64,000 nt of DNA, from assembly GCA_028564705.1 (NCBI GenBank), contig JAPXFQ010002638.1:124001-188000 (forward strand), in the 5' to 3' direction. This document shows positions 10,255-22,230 of this stretch, one piece after another. Source of the stretch: Apricaphanius iberus. Lineage: Eukaryota; Chordata; Actinopteri; Cyprinodontiformes; Aphaniidae. Position 1 is the stretch's first letter. The number at the start of each line of letters is the position of its first letter. The notes beneath the pieces were generated by a model, which ran no database searches, had not been told where the DNA came from, and saw only the letters and a program-made list of their open reading frames with translations. The position numbers and the translations under genes are program-made.

Positions 10255-10767
10255 TGGGAGCACGGTGGCTCAGCTGGTAGTGCAGCTCACCTCACAGCTA
10301 GAAGGTCCTGGGATGGATTCCTGCCGGGGACGCTAACGGTGCTGAGGGTGTGTTTGTTCCTTCATATCATCAGCACCCACACCCTGGGTGGGGTTGGCAA
10401 AAGGGCCTTTCTGTGTGGAGTTTGCATGTTCTCCCCGTGTTCAGTAGTTAATTCAGTAGTTATTGTGAGCTACTCCCACAAAAACACGCACCAGTTCTGG
10501 GCCAAATACTGCCTCCTCCGTGCAGACTGGGGTGCCTCAGGAGTTGGAGAGGATCTGGCCACCACACGCTACATCCAGCTGGGGGAACCCCACCCCCTCA
10601 GGTGAAAAAATGGGCCCGCTCACTCCTCAGGCAGGAAGGAGGCTTCAGTGCGGGGCCCTCCTGCGGTCAGCAGAGGGAGAGCAATGCCCAGGACTGTACT
10701 TAGGTAGGAACACTGGGGTGATAATAATGGGAAAAAACCGTGAGATAAAAAAAACAACATAAAAAAA
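10255..10767 (+). mobile_element. tRNA-derived SINE, copy 1 (513 bp)
   Basis: Flanked by a 12-bp direct duplication, TAAATGTGTGTC, at 10243-10254 and 10768-10779. The head GGGAGCACGGTGGCTCAGC contains TGGCTCAGCTGG (10266-10277), a perfect fit to the RNA polymerase III A-box, with a weaker B-box near 10313. The body ends in an A-rich tail. The same element lies inverted at 63147-63674. Polymerase III promoter, A-rich tail and variable target duplication mark LINE-mobilised retroposition. Confidence 0.88.
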
Positions 10768-10779
10768 TAAATGTGTGTC

Positions 10780-11379
10780 AGTGTGTGTCCAGCAGTTGTG
10801 GATATATGTTGTATGTTTAGCTTAAGTAACGTTAACAAAGTAATTAAAAGGAGGAGGATAATGTTTTTCAGTCTGTCTGCCACTCAGTCGCTTTTTTAAA
10901 CCACCAGCTATGTATCTGAATAGAATATGAAACTGACCTTGGTCGGGGGTAAAAAAAAAAAATGCAATTGTGCTATTCAGGCTGTCATAAAAAAAATCTG
11001 ATTTTATCAAAAATAAGTTGGTTTTTATGTGTATTTACCTCCAGTGTGAATCTAGTTCAACAAAAGAAGATGCCCACTCTTTAACATGAACCAACACAAA
11101 GCAGGACCATGACAGTAATAGTTACTGTATCCTGTCAGTGTTTAGGTCTTTGGCCAGGTTGATATGAAATATAACCTCAGATAACTGTCACAGGCTAGTA
11201 TATGTTCCTCCAAATAGACCGGTGCAGGAGCAATGACTGGAAGAACTGTAAATTGGGGGAAAATGCCGCTGCAGCTGGGGGAAATCTTTACACTACAAAT
11301 GATTTTAAGTTATACAAGCTGTTTTTAGAGGGTCCTTTTTCACTCGTAACAGTTAGGCATGGACAAAAAGGCTTTTAAA
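10780..11379. other. No feature seen
   Basis: AT-rich DNA with homopolymer runs. No supported gene or repeat. Confidence 0.5.
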
Positions 11380-12441
11380 ACACTTTAACTCTGCGGCGAA
11401 AATACTCAAGAAAATAGCAGCATACCCTTTGGTAAACGGAGAACTCCACACTTCAATTTTAGTACTTGTCAGCGTGATTCACACCACTTTTTTCCAGACT
11501 TTAATTTGGCACAAAAATAGACGTATCCGACACAAATTCAGCACGGAATGAAACACGTGCCCAACATCAGTTCCGCATTGGGAACAACGTTTATTCTATT
11601 CTAACTGTCCCAGCCAAAACATAATAAAGACAGAATATTACAAGCACCAACTTTTAGACTGTCATTAAATTATTTTACTGCGGAGGTTTAGACAAATCTG
11701 CTACAAACTCGTAGTCTGACAGGAGTGATTTCTCGGTACCGGCACTCCGAAAAACGACTCCGCAGACCCGGACAGACAGCTCAAACCTCCTTTTATTTAT
11801 CATTACAGCATATATCTAAAGCTTGTCAGCTCAAAATGCATCATACCGCTCCTCAGACCACGTCTGCAGCTTTTCTTAATCCTTTCTGTTTTTATATATA
11901 CATATATCAGTATCACTTATCCACCACAACACACTTATATATTTATATATTTTCCTAGGAAATAGTTTATACTCGAGTTTTCAGTTGCAATAGTCCTGTT
12001 TTAACACAGAACGAACATAGATCTCAACAGACACACACACACTTCCTGCTCCCACACAGTGCTAGAATCTCACAGACACACACACACTTTGTTCCGGAGC
12101 CTTTAACACAACACATCTCTTTTTAACTGTGTAACCTCAGCCTGTCTTCTACACCGCTTCTAAAGGTAGTCTAACTGCCTGCGTCTCCCCCAAGCTTCAG
12201 TTAGCACCCAACACCCCCGTTTTACAGTATCCAGCGGTTTCTTTGCTGTAACAACTGGTATTTTGCGCAGCGCATCAGCCACTGATCCCGGATCAGCGTC
12301 TGTAACAACTGCCTTACAGAACTCCGGACACCCGCCTTCTATGCGGAGGTCCGGAGCGGTTGCCACATGGGTTACAGCATTGCTGCCCCATCCAGGAGTC
12401 ATCCCTGACTCCTCAACAGGTTTCTCTTTCCTTTTAAACAT
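11380..12441 (-). mobile_element. ERV leader/5' internal fragment (third family member)
   Basis: Reverse-strand counterpart of ERV1 3490-3850 and ERV2 about 47060-47660: the same run of landmarks (stretch with TTTGGCACAAAAATAGACGT, then ACACACACACACTTCCTGC-type repeats) in the same order. At its far end 12160-12441 is an open minus-strand frame of 93 codons, at the position where ERV2 also has open frames (47750-48138); it may be the start of gag, but the sequence was not recognised. No LTR is attached on either side. Confidence 0.65.
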
Positions 12442-12934
12442 TGTGTGTGTGGAATTGTATTATTCCTTGCTTTCTAGGATTAGGACAAGAGGACAGTGGG
12501 ATTTCAACGTGACTTGGATAGGAAAGCAATGGAAATCCAATCCTGTGTCATCTTCTAGTTCAGAGCCTTTGAAAGAAAAACACCAGCCCTTGTTCAAAAA
12601 TATTCTAAAGAAAGAGATACGGCTGGACAATACACCATTAAAATACCTACAGTATAAGAAGTAAAAAACTAAGTTTTTAAGAAGTGTGATTTTCTAATGG
12701 GATCTATCTTAGGGGAACTCACTGTCTTTTGTTGTGTTTGTGAATAAACACCAGGTAATAAGTGTTCTGCAGATAATTTTCCTTGAGACACCACTGAGAC
12801 ATCAAAGGTAGATAATTTAAAGTTCACGGCTGTCATAATATTATTAGATTAGTGAACAATAACATGAGACATCTCAAATCCACAGAACATCAGCACAGGT
12901 TCCCCTCAATGCTATATTCTCTCTCACATGCTCT
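12442..12934. other. No gene seen
   Basis: AT-rich DNA leading into the LINE relic; it may be decayed upstream LINE sequence, but I cannot support that. Confidence 0.4.
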
Positions 12935-13455
12935 TCTCCCTGCACACCAACAGCTGCACAACCAGAAATCAGTCTGTTAAACTTGTGAAGTTAGCTGTAA
13001 AGAGCGTCCTCATTGGGCTCATCTCACAAGTGGAGGGGTCTGTGAAATCAAGAACCTGATGACATGACGGTCAAAACACCTGAAGCTAAACGCTGACAAT
13101 GAAGATTATTGTGGACTTCAGGCAGAACTCTCGCCCACCTTCTTCCAACTGTGACACAGTGAGGTCCATTTGCTTTCTTTGCACTATCATCACCGAAGAC
13201 CTCATGTTATTAAACCTCAGCTTCCTCTTCTAAAAACAGTGCAAAAAATGTACTTTACTTTGTGTGGAAGCTAAAAAAAATGTCAACTACCCAGAGGAAA
13301 TTAGGGCGAACTTCTAAGCAGTCACTCTGCTGTCAAGAAGATAACCTAGGCACTACTGTATCATCCAGTCAACTGATGAAGGGATGGGCTGCAATATCCC
13401 TACCATCCAGGTCCTAATCCTCTACAGGACTAAGAAAAGCAGGTAAAACGGTGGC
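12935..13455 (+). pseudogene. LINE reverse transcriptase relic (jockey/CR1-like)
   Basis: Broken plus-strand frames keep landmarks of the C-terminal half of a non-LTR reverse transcriptase. A stretch with TTRNQSVKLVK and IGLIS sits around where the FADD box should be (the box itself is lost), then IIVDFRQN, then a PEEIR stretch, then GCNIPTIQ. The same order occurs at 36690-37690. All frames carry stops and frameshifts. The clade call is from memory of fish LINEs. Confidence 0.7.
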
Positions 13456-13539
13456 CGAACCCTCCCACCATGGACCTATTCCGGTTGAATTCCTTCTTTT
13501 TGAATGGAGGTTCCAGTTAGAACCAAAACCAAACAGTGG

Positions 13540-13685
13540 GAAACAGTTAATGTGTTTACATGCAGCAAGAGAAAGACAAAGTATTTGCTTAGTCCGACTG
13601 AATTCAGACTTTTGAAATGAAAACATGTATCTTAATCCAACTTGAATTGAACCAAACCGGAGTTTCACTATTCGGACTAGTCCGG
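13540..13685. repeat. MITE relic with TAGTCCGA motifs
   Basis: Has GTGTTTACATGCAGCAAGAG, TTAGTCCGACTGAATTCAGA and a TTCGGACTAGTCCGGA palindrome. The same motifs recur at 52270-52597, where full inverted repeats are seen, and at about 58917-59175. Confidence 0.6.
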
Positions 13686-13814
13686 AAGTGGGTGGGGTTT
13701 TATTTTTTTATATCCATACCAGATATGTGTGTGTAGCTAATTGATTTGTAATATAATTTTATACCATAACTACCTTTATTTATTTTGTAAATAAATACAA
13801 TTTTATGTTACAGT

Positions 13815-14060
13815 GTCAGACCCACCCGGGGCCCTTTTAGCCCATCTGTATTAACCTCCTGTATACGCCCCTGCTCAGCGGCACTTAACATTTAGCAATA
13901 GGCACTTTACATTATAAAAACTCATTAGAGTCTCTGGGTCAGAAGAGAGTGAGAAAGTATTTTTTCTCACTTTGGTCGCAGCGCACCATTAAGTCTGGTG
14001 ATTTTAAGATGTAACTTTGTTTTCTGCCAGATCATCGCGATAGATCTACTCTAGGGTCAA
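13815..14060. repeat. Dispersed repeat, pair with 54695-54905
   Basis: Shares with the second copy the stretches CCCTTTTAGCCC, GAGAAAGTATTTTT and TCACTNTGGTCGCAG in the same order over about 220 bp, at roughly 70% identity by eye. Type unknown. Confidence 0.6.
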
Positions 14061-14560
14061 AAGGGGACAAAACTTGATCTGTTGCCAGAGTAGCCGTCAC
14101 AGCCAAAATAAAGGGTAACTAGATGTGAGGTCGGTTGAAACATGTTTTAATCCTTAATAATTGGGAGGATGTAAAAGTAATTGAAACTATAGCTTCTGTC
14201 AGTCACATTAAGACTGTTCTGAAAACGTGTCACTAATTACAATTGATTGTTTTGCTCATAAACGAATCACTGGTTACTCGCAATATCACTTATAAAAGAT
14301 ATGTAGTTCGGTTCTTGTCTGACCTTTTAAAGCTGATAAACTTCTAACTACAGACATGACTCCTCTGTTTGTAATTACTTCCTCTGCATTGTGTGCTTTG
14401 CTCTGACAGCTCCTGCCACCTGCTGTACTTAGTTAAAAACAGTATTTTTCACACTGTGTTGAAGAGCGTGTAGTAGAAATCGGTCACCACGGAAATACTT
14501 CCCCACATTAAACGTTATGGAAGTTGTCTGAGCTATTCACCGGTATAGCAGTATATTAAA
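14061..14560. other. No gene seen
   Basis: Mixed unique DNA. Near 14536 an ACCGGTAT stretch resembles 16440-16485, so the LINE segment between them may sit inside an older hAT-like MITE. Confidence 0.35.
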
Positions 14561-14561
14561 A

Positions 14562-15247
14562 ATTCATTTCAGTTCAGTTTATTTATTTATATAGGGCCGT
14601 TTCACAACAGATGTCATCTCAAGGCACTTTGAAAGAAGAGTTATTACAATAAAATGTTTAATTTCAGAATTAGAGAACCACAGAAGATTGCGTCGTGAAT
14701 TCTCAGCAATCCCTCAATCTGAGCAAGCATGAAGCAACAGTGGAGAGGAAAAACTCCCTGTTAACAGGAAGAAACCTCCAGCAGAACCAGGCTCAGCATA
14801 AGCGGTCATCTGCCGAGACCGTTTTGGGTTCGGAGAAGGCAGCAGAGACACAGTAAGAGCAACAGAACTGATGCAGAAGCAGAAGCTGGTAGCAGGACGT
14901 GGAGAACGTTCCACCACTGGAATGCCATCTTAGGGTCGTCAAGCAGGGCAGGTCAGGAGCACCTACTCTAGGAAGAGACTAAGAGAAAACAGGTTAGCGC
15001 TTGAATTGACAGCACATCATGCAGTTGAGGAGAAGTAGGAACTGACTCTAATAATGTCCTCCAACAGCCTAGCCTAAAGCAGCATAGCTACTAACATTAA
15101 CATTTCTCCTAGCTACTAGGAGACCTAGCTACTTACACTCTCTACCTGGCTTACATTTATCTATCTCTGCCTAGCTACTCTACCTGACTACTAACATTAA
15201 CCTGTCTCTTCTTAGATTTTGACACTCTACCTGGCTACTAACATTAA
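14562..15247 (-). repeat. LINE 3' untranslated region (L2-type family), copy 1
   Basis: Read on the minus strand it ends in the TATAAATAAA-type tail (here near 14580), with the internal landmark GGTTTCTTCCTGTTAACAGG and many copies of CCTAGCTACTAACATTAACC-like units near its upstream end. Matches 22759-23647, 58241-58711 and 60100-60531. It is broken by the piggyBac derivative at 15248 and resumes for a short stretch after 16410. Confidence 0.85.
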
Positions 15248-16406
15248 CCCTCTAGGCGCCGGGGTTTTTTCTATAAAATATTCAATTTTGATATCACTAG
15301 TTCAAAATGTTGTAGCTTTAATATGGTTATAGATAAAGGTACACTGTAAATTAGAAAAATCTTCAGTATGATCCAAAGTTTGTGATAGGAGCAAAATCAC
15401 ACATCTAATTTGCATATTATGACGTAATCAGGCGTTTTTGCTTTTACAATTTTTTGCTTTTTGACATTGTTTAAAACTTTTTTTTCATCAATAATTTTAT
15501 TTTTTTATCTAGATTTTTCTATATAAGTATTTTCTATATCTATGTTTAATTTTTTTGGCTTTTTTTCAAGAACAGGTGGATATATCTGTTTATGTCCTTT
15601 CTTATGTGGCTCCGTTACTCTACTCACTATATAAAATCAACAGAAAGAAAATTTTGGCCACATAATTTTACAGATCCATCCCAAAAATAACTAACTGGCT
15701 CATCAAAACGTCTGATCCACTGGTGATTCTACTCTTCCTCATCTGTCAAGCAAACATCGCCAAAATCATCATCATCCTTCTCACTTGCAGTGGGACAGAG
15801 AACTTTACTGCTCTTTACTCGCTTAGAAGCGGTATTTTTTCTCTCCTGTTTTCGATCGCATCTGCTATTATTTCCACAAATTTTTACATCCCTCCCGCCT
15901 CGGTCACAATTAGCGTTGTGATGACCACCTAGCTACCCAAACACATACCTTTCTCTCACCGGGAGAACGTGATGCAGAGCTGGAATGTTGCTGCTAACGG
16001 GACTGGCTGTTGCTGCGGGACATTTTAGTTTCACTTTCTCCCGGGACAACTGAACAGATCAGAGGTAAATATTTCTCTTCAGAATCTGAATAAGCCAATA
16101 CTTTACGGCGGGGAACTCCGACATCTCGGCCTCATAAGTTTTATCGTTCTAAAAGTCGCGTTCTCTATACTGTGACCGCAGCAGCTGTACCTCGCGTCCC
16201 CCGCTCGCGGCGCTGACTTAAAGGCCGATTTACTCCAAAAGTTTCCATGGTAACCCAACCAAAAAGGTGTCCAAGATTAAAGGTACACATGTCCACCATC
16301 TCCTGATGTAAAGTAATAATTAAATTAGTGGCCCTATCTCCATATGTGGCTCGTTAAAGTCAGCAATGTTGCTTGTCGCAATATTGCGACTTTGGCGCCT
16401 AGAGGG
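15248..16406. mobile_element. Non-autonomous piggyBac-type element, 1159 bp
   Basis: TTAA at both sides (15244-15247 and 16407-16410) and a perfect 13-bp terminal inverted repeat, CCCTCTAGGCGCC at 15248-15260 and its complement at 16394-16406. TTAA targeting is specific to the piggyBac superfamily. Taking the element and one TTAA away leaves CATTAACCTGTCT, which occurs repeatedly in the surrounding LINE UTR, so the insertion site is confirmed internally. Confidence 0.93.
15650..15960 (-). pseudogene. Possible N-terminal remnant of a piggyBac transposase
   Basis: On the minus strand an open stretch reads a basic region followed by DDDDFGDVCLTDEEE, an acidic N-terminal segment of the kind found before the DDE domain of piggyBac transposases, then stops. 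No catalytic domain is present. It suggests this element is an internal-deletion derivative of a longer one. Low-complexity acidic sequence makes this tentative. Confidence 0.4.
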
Positions 16407-16410
16407 TTAA

Positions 16411-17310
16411 CCTGTCTTTATATCCTAACGAAAATAAACACCGGTTTTCAGTGTGAACCGGTATACCGCCCAGGCCTATTAAACAGTCTGCAGCAAAAAC
16501 TTCCTATCAGGTGAGCTATGGCTTGTTAGCTAACATTTCTAACTCACACTGCGACAGCAAACAATAGCAATGGGAGCCAGTGTTACACCAGAGCGCTGTA
16601 GCTGGTGTAGATTGTGCGTGTTTCCACTGTTTTGAGGGACAAATATTCCCTGTAGTTTCTGGTTGTGGGTGTTTTTTTTGTTGGCTGTACTGCATTATCC
16701 TAAAATTTCAGTCAAGTTGTCTTTGTGGCTGCAGTCCGGCTAGCGTCATATCTGCAAAGGTTGAAAGAAAGCAGCAGAGTACAATTTGGGATTACTTACT
16801 ACTAGAATATGTGCACAATGATCTAAAGAAAAATGGTACTCCTGGTAACTTGGCTTTTGTTTTGTTGTGTTTCCAGTCAGTGTTTTCATAGAACCTGCAT
16901 AAATCTTTTAGCTTTCTAATGTACAGGTGCTGTTATTGTGTTTACAGAACTTTGAACGTTACTCTGCCATATATCTTTTATACTTGCCTGATTTGTATGG
17001 TTGTTAATCTGGTTGTTAAAACTAAAATAGAATTTAAAATCTTAAGTCAAACCTAAATAAAAAATAAAACTTATGAAAATTTTTAAAACTATTATAACCC
17101 TGGTAGTAGTATACGGAGAATATTGCAGCTTAAAAATGTGAGAGGCCGATCAGTGATTTTTTTGAACGTACGAAGAAGCAGTGCATTCTGATTGAGCATA
17201 TCATTTACTTTTACATTTTACTTCGTCTGCTTCATTCCCACCACCCTGTGTTTACTGCCTGAGTGCAGCTCGATGCTACCAAGCTAACATGTAGAGGCGA
17301 ATGTTGCTAT
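16411..17310. other. No gene supported
   Basis: Begins with a remnant of the LINE UTR, then an ACCGGTATACCGCCCAGGCC end (about 16461-16480) typical of a hAT-like MITE terminus. 16740-16870 encodes a short open stretch with a KQQSTIWDY motif that faintly recalls a BED finger; not enough to call. Confidence 0.35.
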
Positions 17311-17318
17311 CTGTTGTT

Positions 17319-18293
17319 CAATGTTGCCAACTCCCCAGTAAGGAAAGTAGCTATTGGCTGTCCCAAAAGTCGCTAGAAGTCGCTAAATGACGTCATCGCC
17401 TAATTTGCATAATTGGCAATTTGCAAATAACTGTAACGGACACTGTAGGAGAGAGGAATAACGTCGTGGGAGAAACAAAAGTGAGTAAAAAACACCCTAA
17501 ATATGTTTAGAACTACAAATGTACAAAAATAATTTCAACATTAACAACATTTAATGATTTTAATGCTTTGTCTAGATCCACATTACACACATCAGTTTTG
17601 TCCTGTATTGTTAAATGTTATAACAGCAAATTTAATCAAAAGATTGTTATGTAGGGTGAAATTACTAGCTCTACAACCAACCCTCCTCCTTTATCCGGGC
17701 TTGGGACCGGCAAAGTGACCCAAAAGACACACTCTGGCAGAGTTACTCAGGTTTTTTTTTTAAAGTTTTTTTTTTTTTTTTGCTGAGCTAGCTAGCAAGA
17801 TCTTATGTCACAGAGAGGTAGGCTACACACACAGTGGACGAGGTGAATAAGTGACTGAGCTGCTGAGGTTCTATGAGTCAAATGCAGTGATTACAGCGAA
17901 GAAACGTTTACATTTAAATCCCGCTCTGCAAGCCAGCGGGGGCTTTCTTTTGCGCAAGCACAGTTCATTTGCAGTCCGGACGCCGAGTGGTGAGGGTCTC
18001 CTCTCTCTCTCTCTCTGCTCCGCCCATAGACTGTAGATGGGACTGCTGCGCAAGGCTACTGTGAGACTGGCCGCCTGTAAGTGCTTTGGGACGGGGGAGG
18101 GGCTCACGTTGAGGACAGTAACTGCAGAACAATACGTGCTTCACGCCAGAGTCTCCAAAACACCAGATAAGTCTCCAATAACACCAGAAAAAGTCGCTAG
18201 ATTTGTCGCTAGTCGCTTTTTTGAAAAAAAGTCGCTATAGGGGTCTGAAAAGTCGCTAAATCTAGCGACAAAGTCGCTAAGTTGGCAACACTG
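17319..18293. mobile_element. Non-autonomous hAT-type element, 975 bp
   Basis: Ends are CAATGTTGCCAAC (17319-17331) and the complement of CAGTGTTGCCAAC (18281-18293), 12 of 13 matching. They are flanked by a perfect 8-bp duplication CTGTTGTT (17311-17318 and 18294-18301). Eight-base duplications and CA(G)TG ends are hAT hallmarks. Both arms carry clusters of AGTCGCTA. No transposase is readable inside. A decayed inverted relative of the left arm lies at about 54090-54300. Confidence 0.92.
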
Positions 18294-18419
18294 CTGTTGT
18301 TGGGAAGTCAAACATACTCCATTTAATTATTTTATTTTATGAGTGACATGTAAACTGGGACTCGGCTCTCAACAAGGGGCATGCCCTTTAGTCCTATTAC
18401 TCTAAAAGGCTGAATTTAG

Positions 18420-19200
18420 ATAAGTAAACGTCTCCTCCCAGCTGCTGTCTAACTGTTGAAGGTATCTGAGCAGTACTCTCCACACTGCCAACACAGATAA
18501 AAGATACTTTTGTTTGTGTGTATGTTTACACTGGAATATGCCTTTAAAATGTATGTGCTCAGATAGGCTAATTTGTGCTTTTGTTTACTTTATATATCTA
18601 TATTTTTTAAATACATTTTTATGTATAGTGTGATAATATTTGTCCTGTTTGCCACTCATCTTTTTTTTTATGCTTTCACCAAATGGTTTTTTAAATTTCA
18701 TTAAAAAAAAAATGGTTTAATGATTGGCTCTTCAACTGACACAATTATGGTTCATGTTTTTAGTCTATTATTTGGTCAATTTCTGAAACATATTTTTTTT
18801 ATTTTTATTTTGTTCACATTTCCTTTGCTTTAGAGTCATTTGCATTCAATTTGATGTTACATTTAATTGGTTTAAAATTTTCAATTTAGTGTCCAGGACA
18901 TTAAGTGCTTTCTTAATAAAGATTTTATTAGAAGCCATAGAGCTGCCCATGGTGACTCTGGAGGAGCTGTTGAACTTCATTTGTGGAACAAAATGGAGGA
19001 GCCCTTGAGTCATTTTTATTTAATTACATTAGTTTTTATTCCAAAACATCTTTTTCACAAAGTCAGCTTTGATATAATAATAGTGCTTCCCCAATGGCTT
19101 ATATTTCAAAAGGCCATTTGTCAAGTAAACAAGATTATCAGCCAATCAGGGTAAGTGAGTGCAACCTGCATGCTCATTCGCTGGTGCTTCAACATCCATC
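18420..19200. repeat. Dispersed repeat segments, several copies in window
   Basis: 18450-18900 matches 49250-49620 (landmarks GAAGGTATCTGAGCA and TTATTTGGTCA). 19020-19200 matches 51400-51560 directly and 20770-20955 inverted (landmarks AAAACATCTTTTTCACAAAG and AGCCAATCAGGG). They often lie next to LINE relics and may be their untranslated parts. Confidence 0.6.
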
Positions 19201-19960
19201 ATCCTGTATAGTCGTCCTCACTCACTATGGGCACCCTGCTGTACAGCTTAGCATAACATGCTAATTTATGGCTTGGACCAGCAGGAACTTCATCCAGCTA
19301 CAGTTACTCTGGCTGATTAAATTGAGAAGAATAATTATTTAACTATTTAACTGATATCAGTAAATGGAAAATAAAATCTGGGTTAAGAGCTCATTTTTGA
19401 TAGAATAATTGTGATGTTGTGTTTTTTTTTTTTTTTGGTTTTTTTGCACATTCCTGAATGTTTCTCATCATGCTTGGATACATCTATCTGCAACACACAT
19501 TTTCTGTTGCGGACAATGACGTACAGTGGCCGCACGACAACCTGTAGAGGCAGGGTCACACAAAATTACTCGAGCTAATCTATATTTTGCATTAGATTTG
19601 GAAAACAACAATGTACCACTCGGAGAAGGCACTAATTCTATTCCGCTTTGCCGCTACAGGCTCAGCCTCTGCTGCAGCTCCGGGCAGAGAACAAGACAAA
19701 GCTCGTAACGATATGGAGCCGCTCCCCTCCTTCACAGTACCTATCTCCCTGTACTCTGTTCCTTTTGGTGAAGGAAGTTGAGGAAAAAAACTCGACCTCT
19801 AGATAATTTTCAGGCAAAGGAGCTCGCCTTACTACAGCTCTCTCCATCTTTCTGGCCGCCCGTGACTCTGCGCTGCGCTGCTTCCTGCAACATGTCAGTC
19901 ACAGCCCAGACCACGGCCAGCCCTTCATCCCCCGCGGTTTTTCATACACCGATACAATTA
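19201..19960. other. No gene seen
   Basis: Low-complexity T runs and unique DNA. Short open frames at 19526-19847 on both strands overlap each other and look accidental. Confidence 0.45.
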
Positions 19961-19965
19961 TCAGT

Positions 19966-20090
19966 AGGCAATTTGGGGTTAAGTGCCTTGCCCAGGGGCA
20001 CAACGACATGTGACCTGAGGAAGCTGGAATAAAATCTACGACCCTCTGATGCAAGACAACTACTCAACCTACTGAGCCACAGTCGCCCGA
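19966..20090 (+). repeat. TATATAGCGC-family dispersed repeat, partial
   Basis: Only the 3' part: GGGGTTAAGTGCCTTGCCCAG ... ACTGAGCCACAGTCGCCC. Fuller copies at 53281-53519, 59560-59733 and 62096-62332; an inverted partial copy at 34656-34745. Confidence 0.8.
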
Positions 20091-20769
20091 GTAAAGATAA
20101 CCTTTTTTACTTTGAATAATTAGCAACTTATTTGATAGACTCAACTTGTGTGCATATATGCTTCTCACCTGTTCACACCAGATTGTTATTTCTCTGCGGC
20201 AGTCGACAAGCACTTCTGCTGAGCTGTTTTTTATTCAGAGCTATTTTTTTACCACAAGTTCAAGGATTTTGGTTTTCTTTGCCTTATAGTGCACATAGGT
20301 GTTACGTTTTTATATAAATGGTCTTAAAAAGGTCTTAAAAAGACTTAAAGAAAATAATTTAACTTGAAGAAACTTGTAGGAACCCTGGTACGACATAACC
20401 GCTGGAGTTTTTGCTGTTGTTTTCGGTGTCACCAGAACATATCGGAGGAGAATCAGGAAAGAAGCCCTGGTTTGTGGTTAAATACAAACAGTATTTAGGG
20501 AGAGTCTGTGTTATTTATGAATCCTTTGATGTATTGTATCTAAACTCAGACTCTGGCTTCTTTTGGCAGACTCATCATAGGCAATGGTACCCCAGGTAGC
20601 TTTGCTCTCAGAACACCATCGGCAGCACCTGCGGATTTGACTCAGACAATCACATTTAAAAATTGTTTAATACTCTACCAACATTATAAGCATCCGTGTA
20701 AAGCCATACACAAAATCAAACAGGTATTAAATCTAATAACATTATTAAATGATTCAGCCCTTCCTTGCC
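20091..20769. other. No gene seen
   Basis: AT-rich unique DNA with a short GGTCTTAAAAA duplication near 20320-20340. Confidence 0.45.
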
Positions 20770-20955
20770 ATTCTCCAACAAGATTAATGTTGAAGCACCA
20801 GCCAATAAGCATTCAGGTTCCACATACTGACCCTGATTGGCCTGTGATCTCGTTGAGTTGATAAACAGTCTTTTGAAATATACAAGCCATTGTAAAACAA
20901 AAGCTTATTTTGTGAAAAAGACGTTTTGGAAAACAAATTAAATAAAATAAAAAAG
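20770..20955 (-). repeat. Inverted copy of the 19020-19200 repeat
   Basis: On the minus strand it runs CAAAACGTCTTTTTCACAAA, ATATTTCAAAAG, CAGGCCAATCAGGGTCAG and GGCTGGTGCTTCAAC, in the order seen at 19035-19200. Confidence 0.75.
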
Positions 20956-21147
20956 GACTTAAAAATAAAATCTATTATAAAAGTGTTTTTCAAAATTAAA
21001 AAAATGTTTTATATTAACAAATGCATTTTGAAAGAAAAATATTTTAGAATAAGGATATTAGAATTTCAAATGAATTAAATTTTTGCCCAATATCATTGTC
21101 AACTTAGATATTTGTCTGTTATTTATTCATCTAGACATTTATACCAT

Positions 21148-21502
21148 CCATCCATTATCTTAGCCGCTTATCCAATTCAGGGTCGCGGGGGCAGCTGGAG
21201 CCTATCCCAGCAGTTAACAGGCATAAGGCAGGGTACACCCTGGACAGGACGCCAGTCTGTCGCAGGGCCAACACAAAGAGAGATGAACAACCATTCACAC
21301 TCACACTCATTCCTAGGGACAATTTAGAATGATCAATGCATGTTTTTGGACAGTGGGAGGAAGCCGGAGTACCCGGAGGGAACCCACGCATACACAGGGA
21401 GAACATGCAAACTCCATGCCGAAAGACCCTGGGCCGGGATACGAACCCACGACCTTCTTGCTGCAAGGCAACAGTGCTAACCACTGCGCCACCGTGCAGC
21501 CC
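21148..21502 (-). mobile_element. tRNA-headed SINE with GGATGG tail
   Basis: Flanked by the 14-bp duplication GACATTTATACCAT (21134-21147 and 21503-21516). On the minus strand the head has TGGCGCAGTGG (A-box) and GGTTCGTATCC (B-box), followed by the common fish body with GGAGTTTGCATGTTCTCCC, and ends in GGATAAGCGG and ATGGATGGATGG. The tail is of the type shared with RTE-like LINEs. The 49908-50028 insertion is a 5'-truncated relative. Confidence 0.9.
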
Positions 21503-21516
21503 GACATTTATACCAT

Positions 21517-22145
21517 AAGGTTGTATTTATTTATTTAATTCGGAGAACTTTGGCAATTCATACTAACACAGCAGACCAAGTTGGATACCTTAGAAGGAAG
21601 TGTACTTCCTGTTGCTCAAAACCAAAACTCCAGAGAAGTAGGATGGCTGAGGAAAAGATTGACTGTAAATTCTCACGGTGGCATTATTTGCACTATTATC
21701 TGAACCCTCTTAACACCTGTTGAAGAACTGTTCGGTCTCATGAGTCTCATCTTAGTCAACCAGCTTGTGATCAGTTCCTTATTTTGATGCAATTTAAACA
21801 AACATTAGCATGAGATAGAATAAATGCAAAGGCACGCGAGACTTGAAGTTTAATAAAACAGTGTTAATAATAAAGTATTTGTGCTGTTACACTTGTGTCA
21901 AATGTACATTGATAAGTTACAGTAATGAGGAATGCAAGGCAGGAGGGACCCAAGAATATGAACTAGGCCAGAGGCTTGAAAAACATGAGAGGAGAGGAGA
22001 AAAGCTGGCAGGAAGGCAGAAACTGGGGAGAGCATAAGTGAAGTGCACAGGTAAACAATTAGGTACGGCTTAGGAGGGTGGAATAAAATATGGTGACATG
22101 GAAGCAAAAAATAAAGCATGGAAAAAATATGAACATCCAACTGAG
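21517..22145. other. No gene seen
   Basis: Unique AT-rich DNA. Open frames of 64-86 codons overlap on both strands without recognisable content. Confidence 0.45.
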
Positions 22146-22230
22146 CAGGGGTCCCCAAGTCCAGTCCTTTAGAGCTACTATCCCGCAGCTTCTAGATGCA
22201 TCCCTACTCCCACACACCTGAACCAAATAG

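Noticed and set aside
10255..10340. Possible real tRNA gene
   Set aside because: A- and B-box words are present, but the cloverleaf is not maintained; it is a SINE head with target duplications.
21313..21538. Several overlapping frames on both strands
   Set aside because: They lie within a SINE; no coding role.
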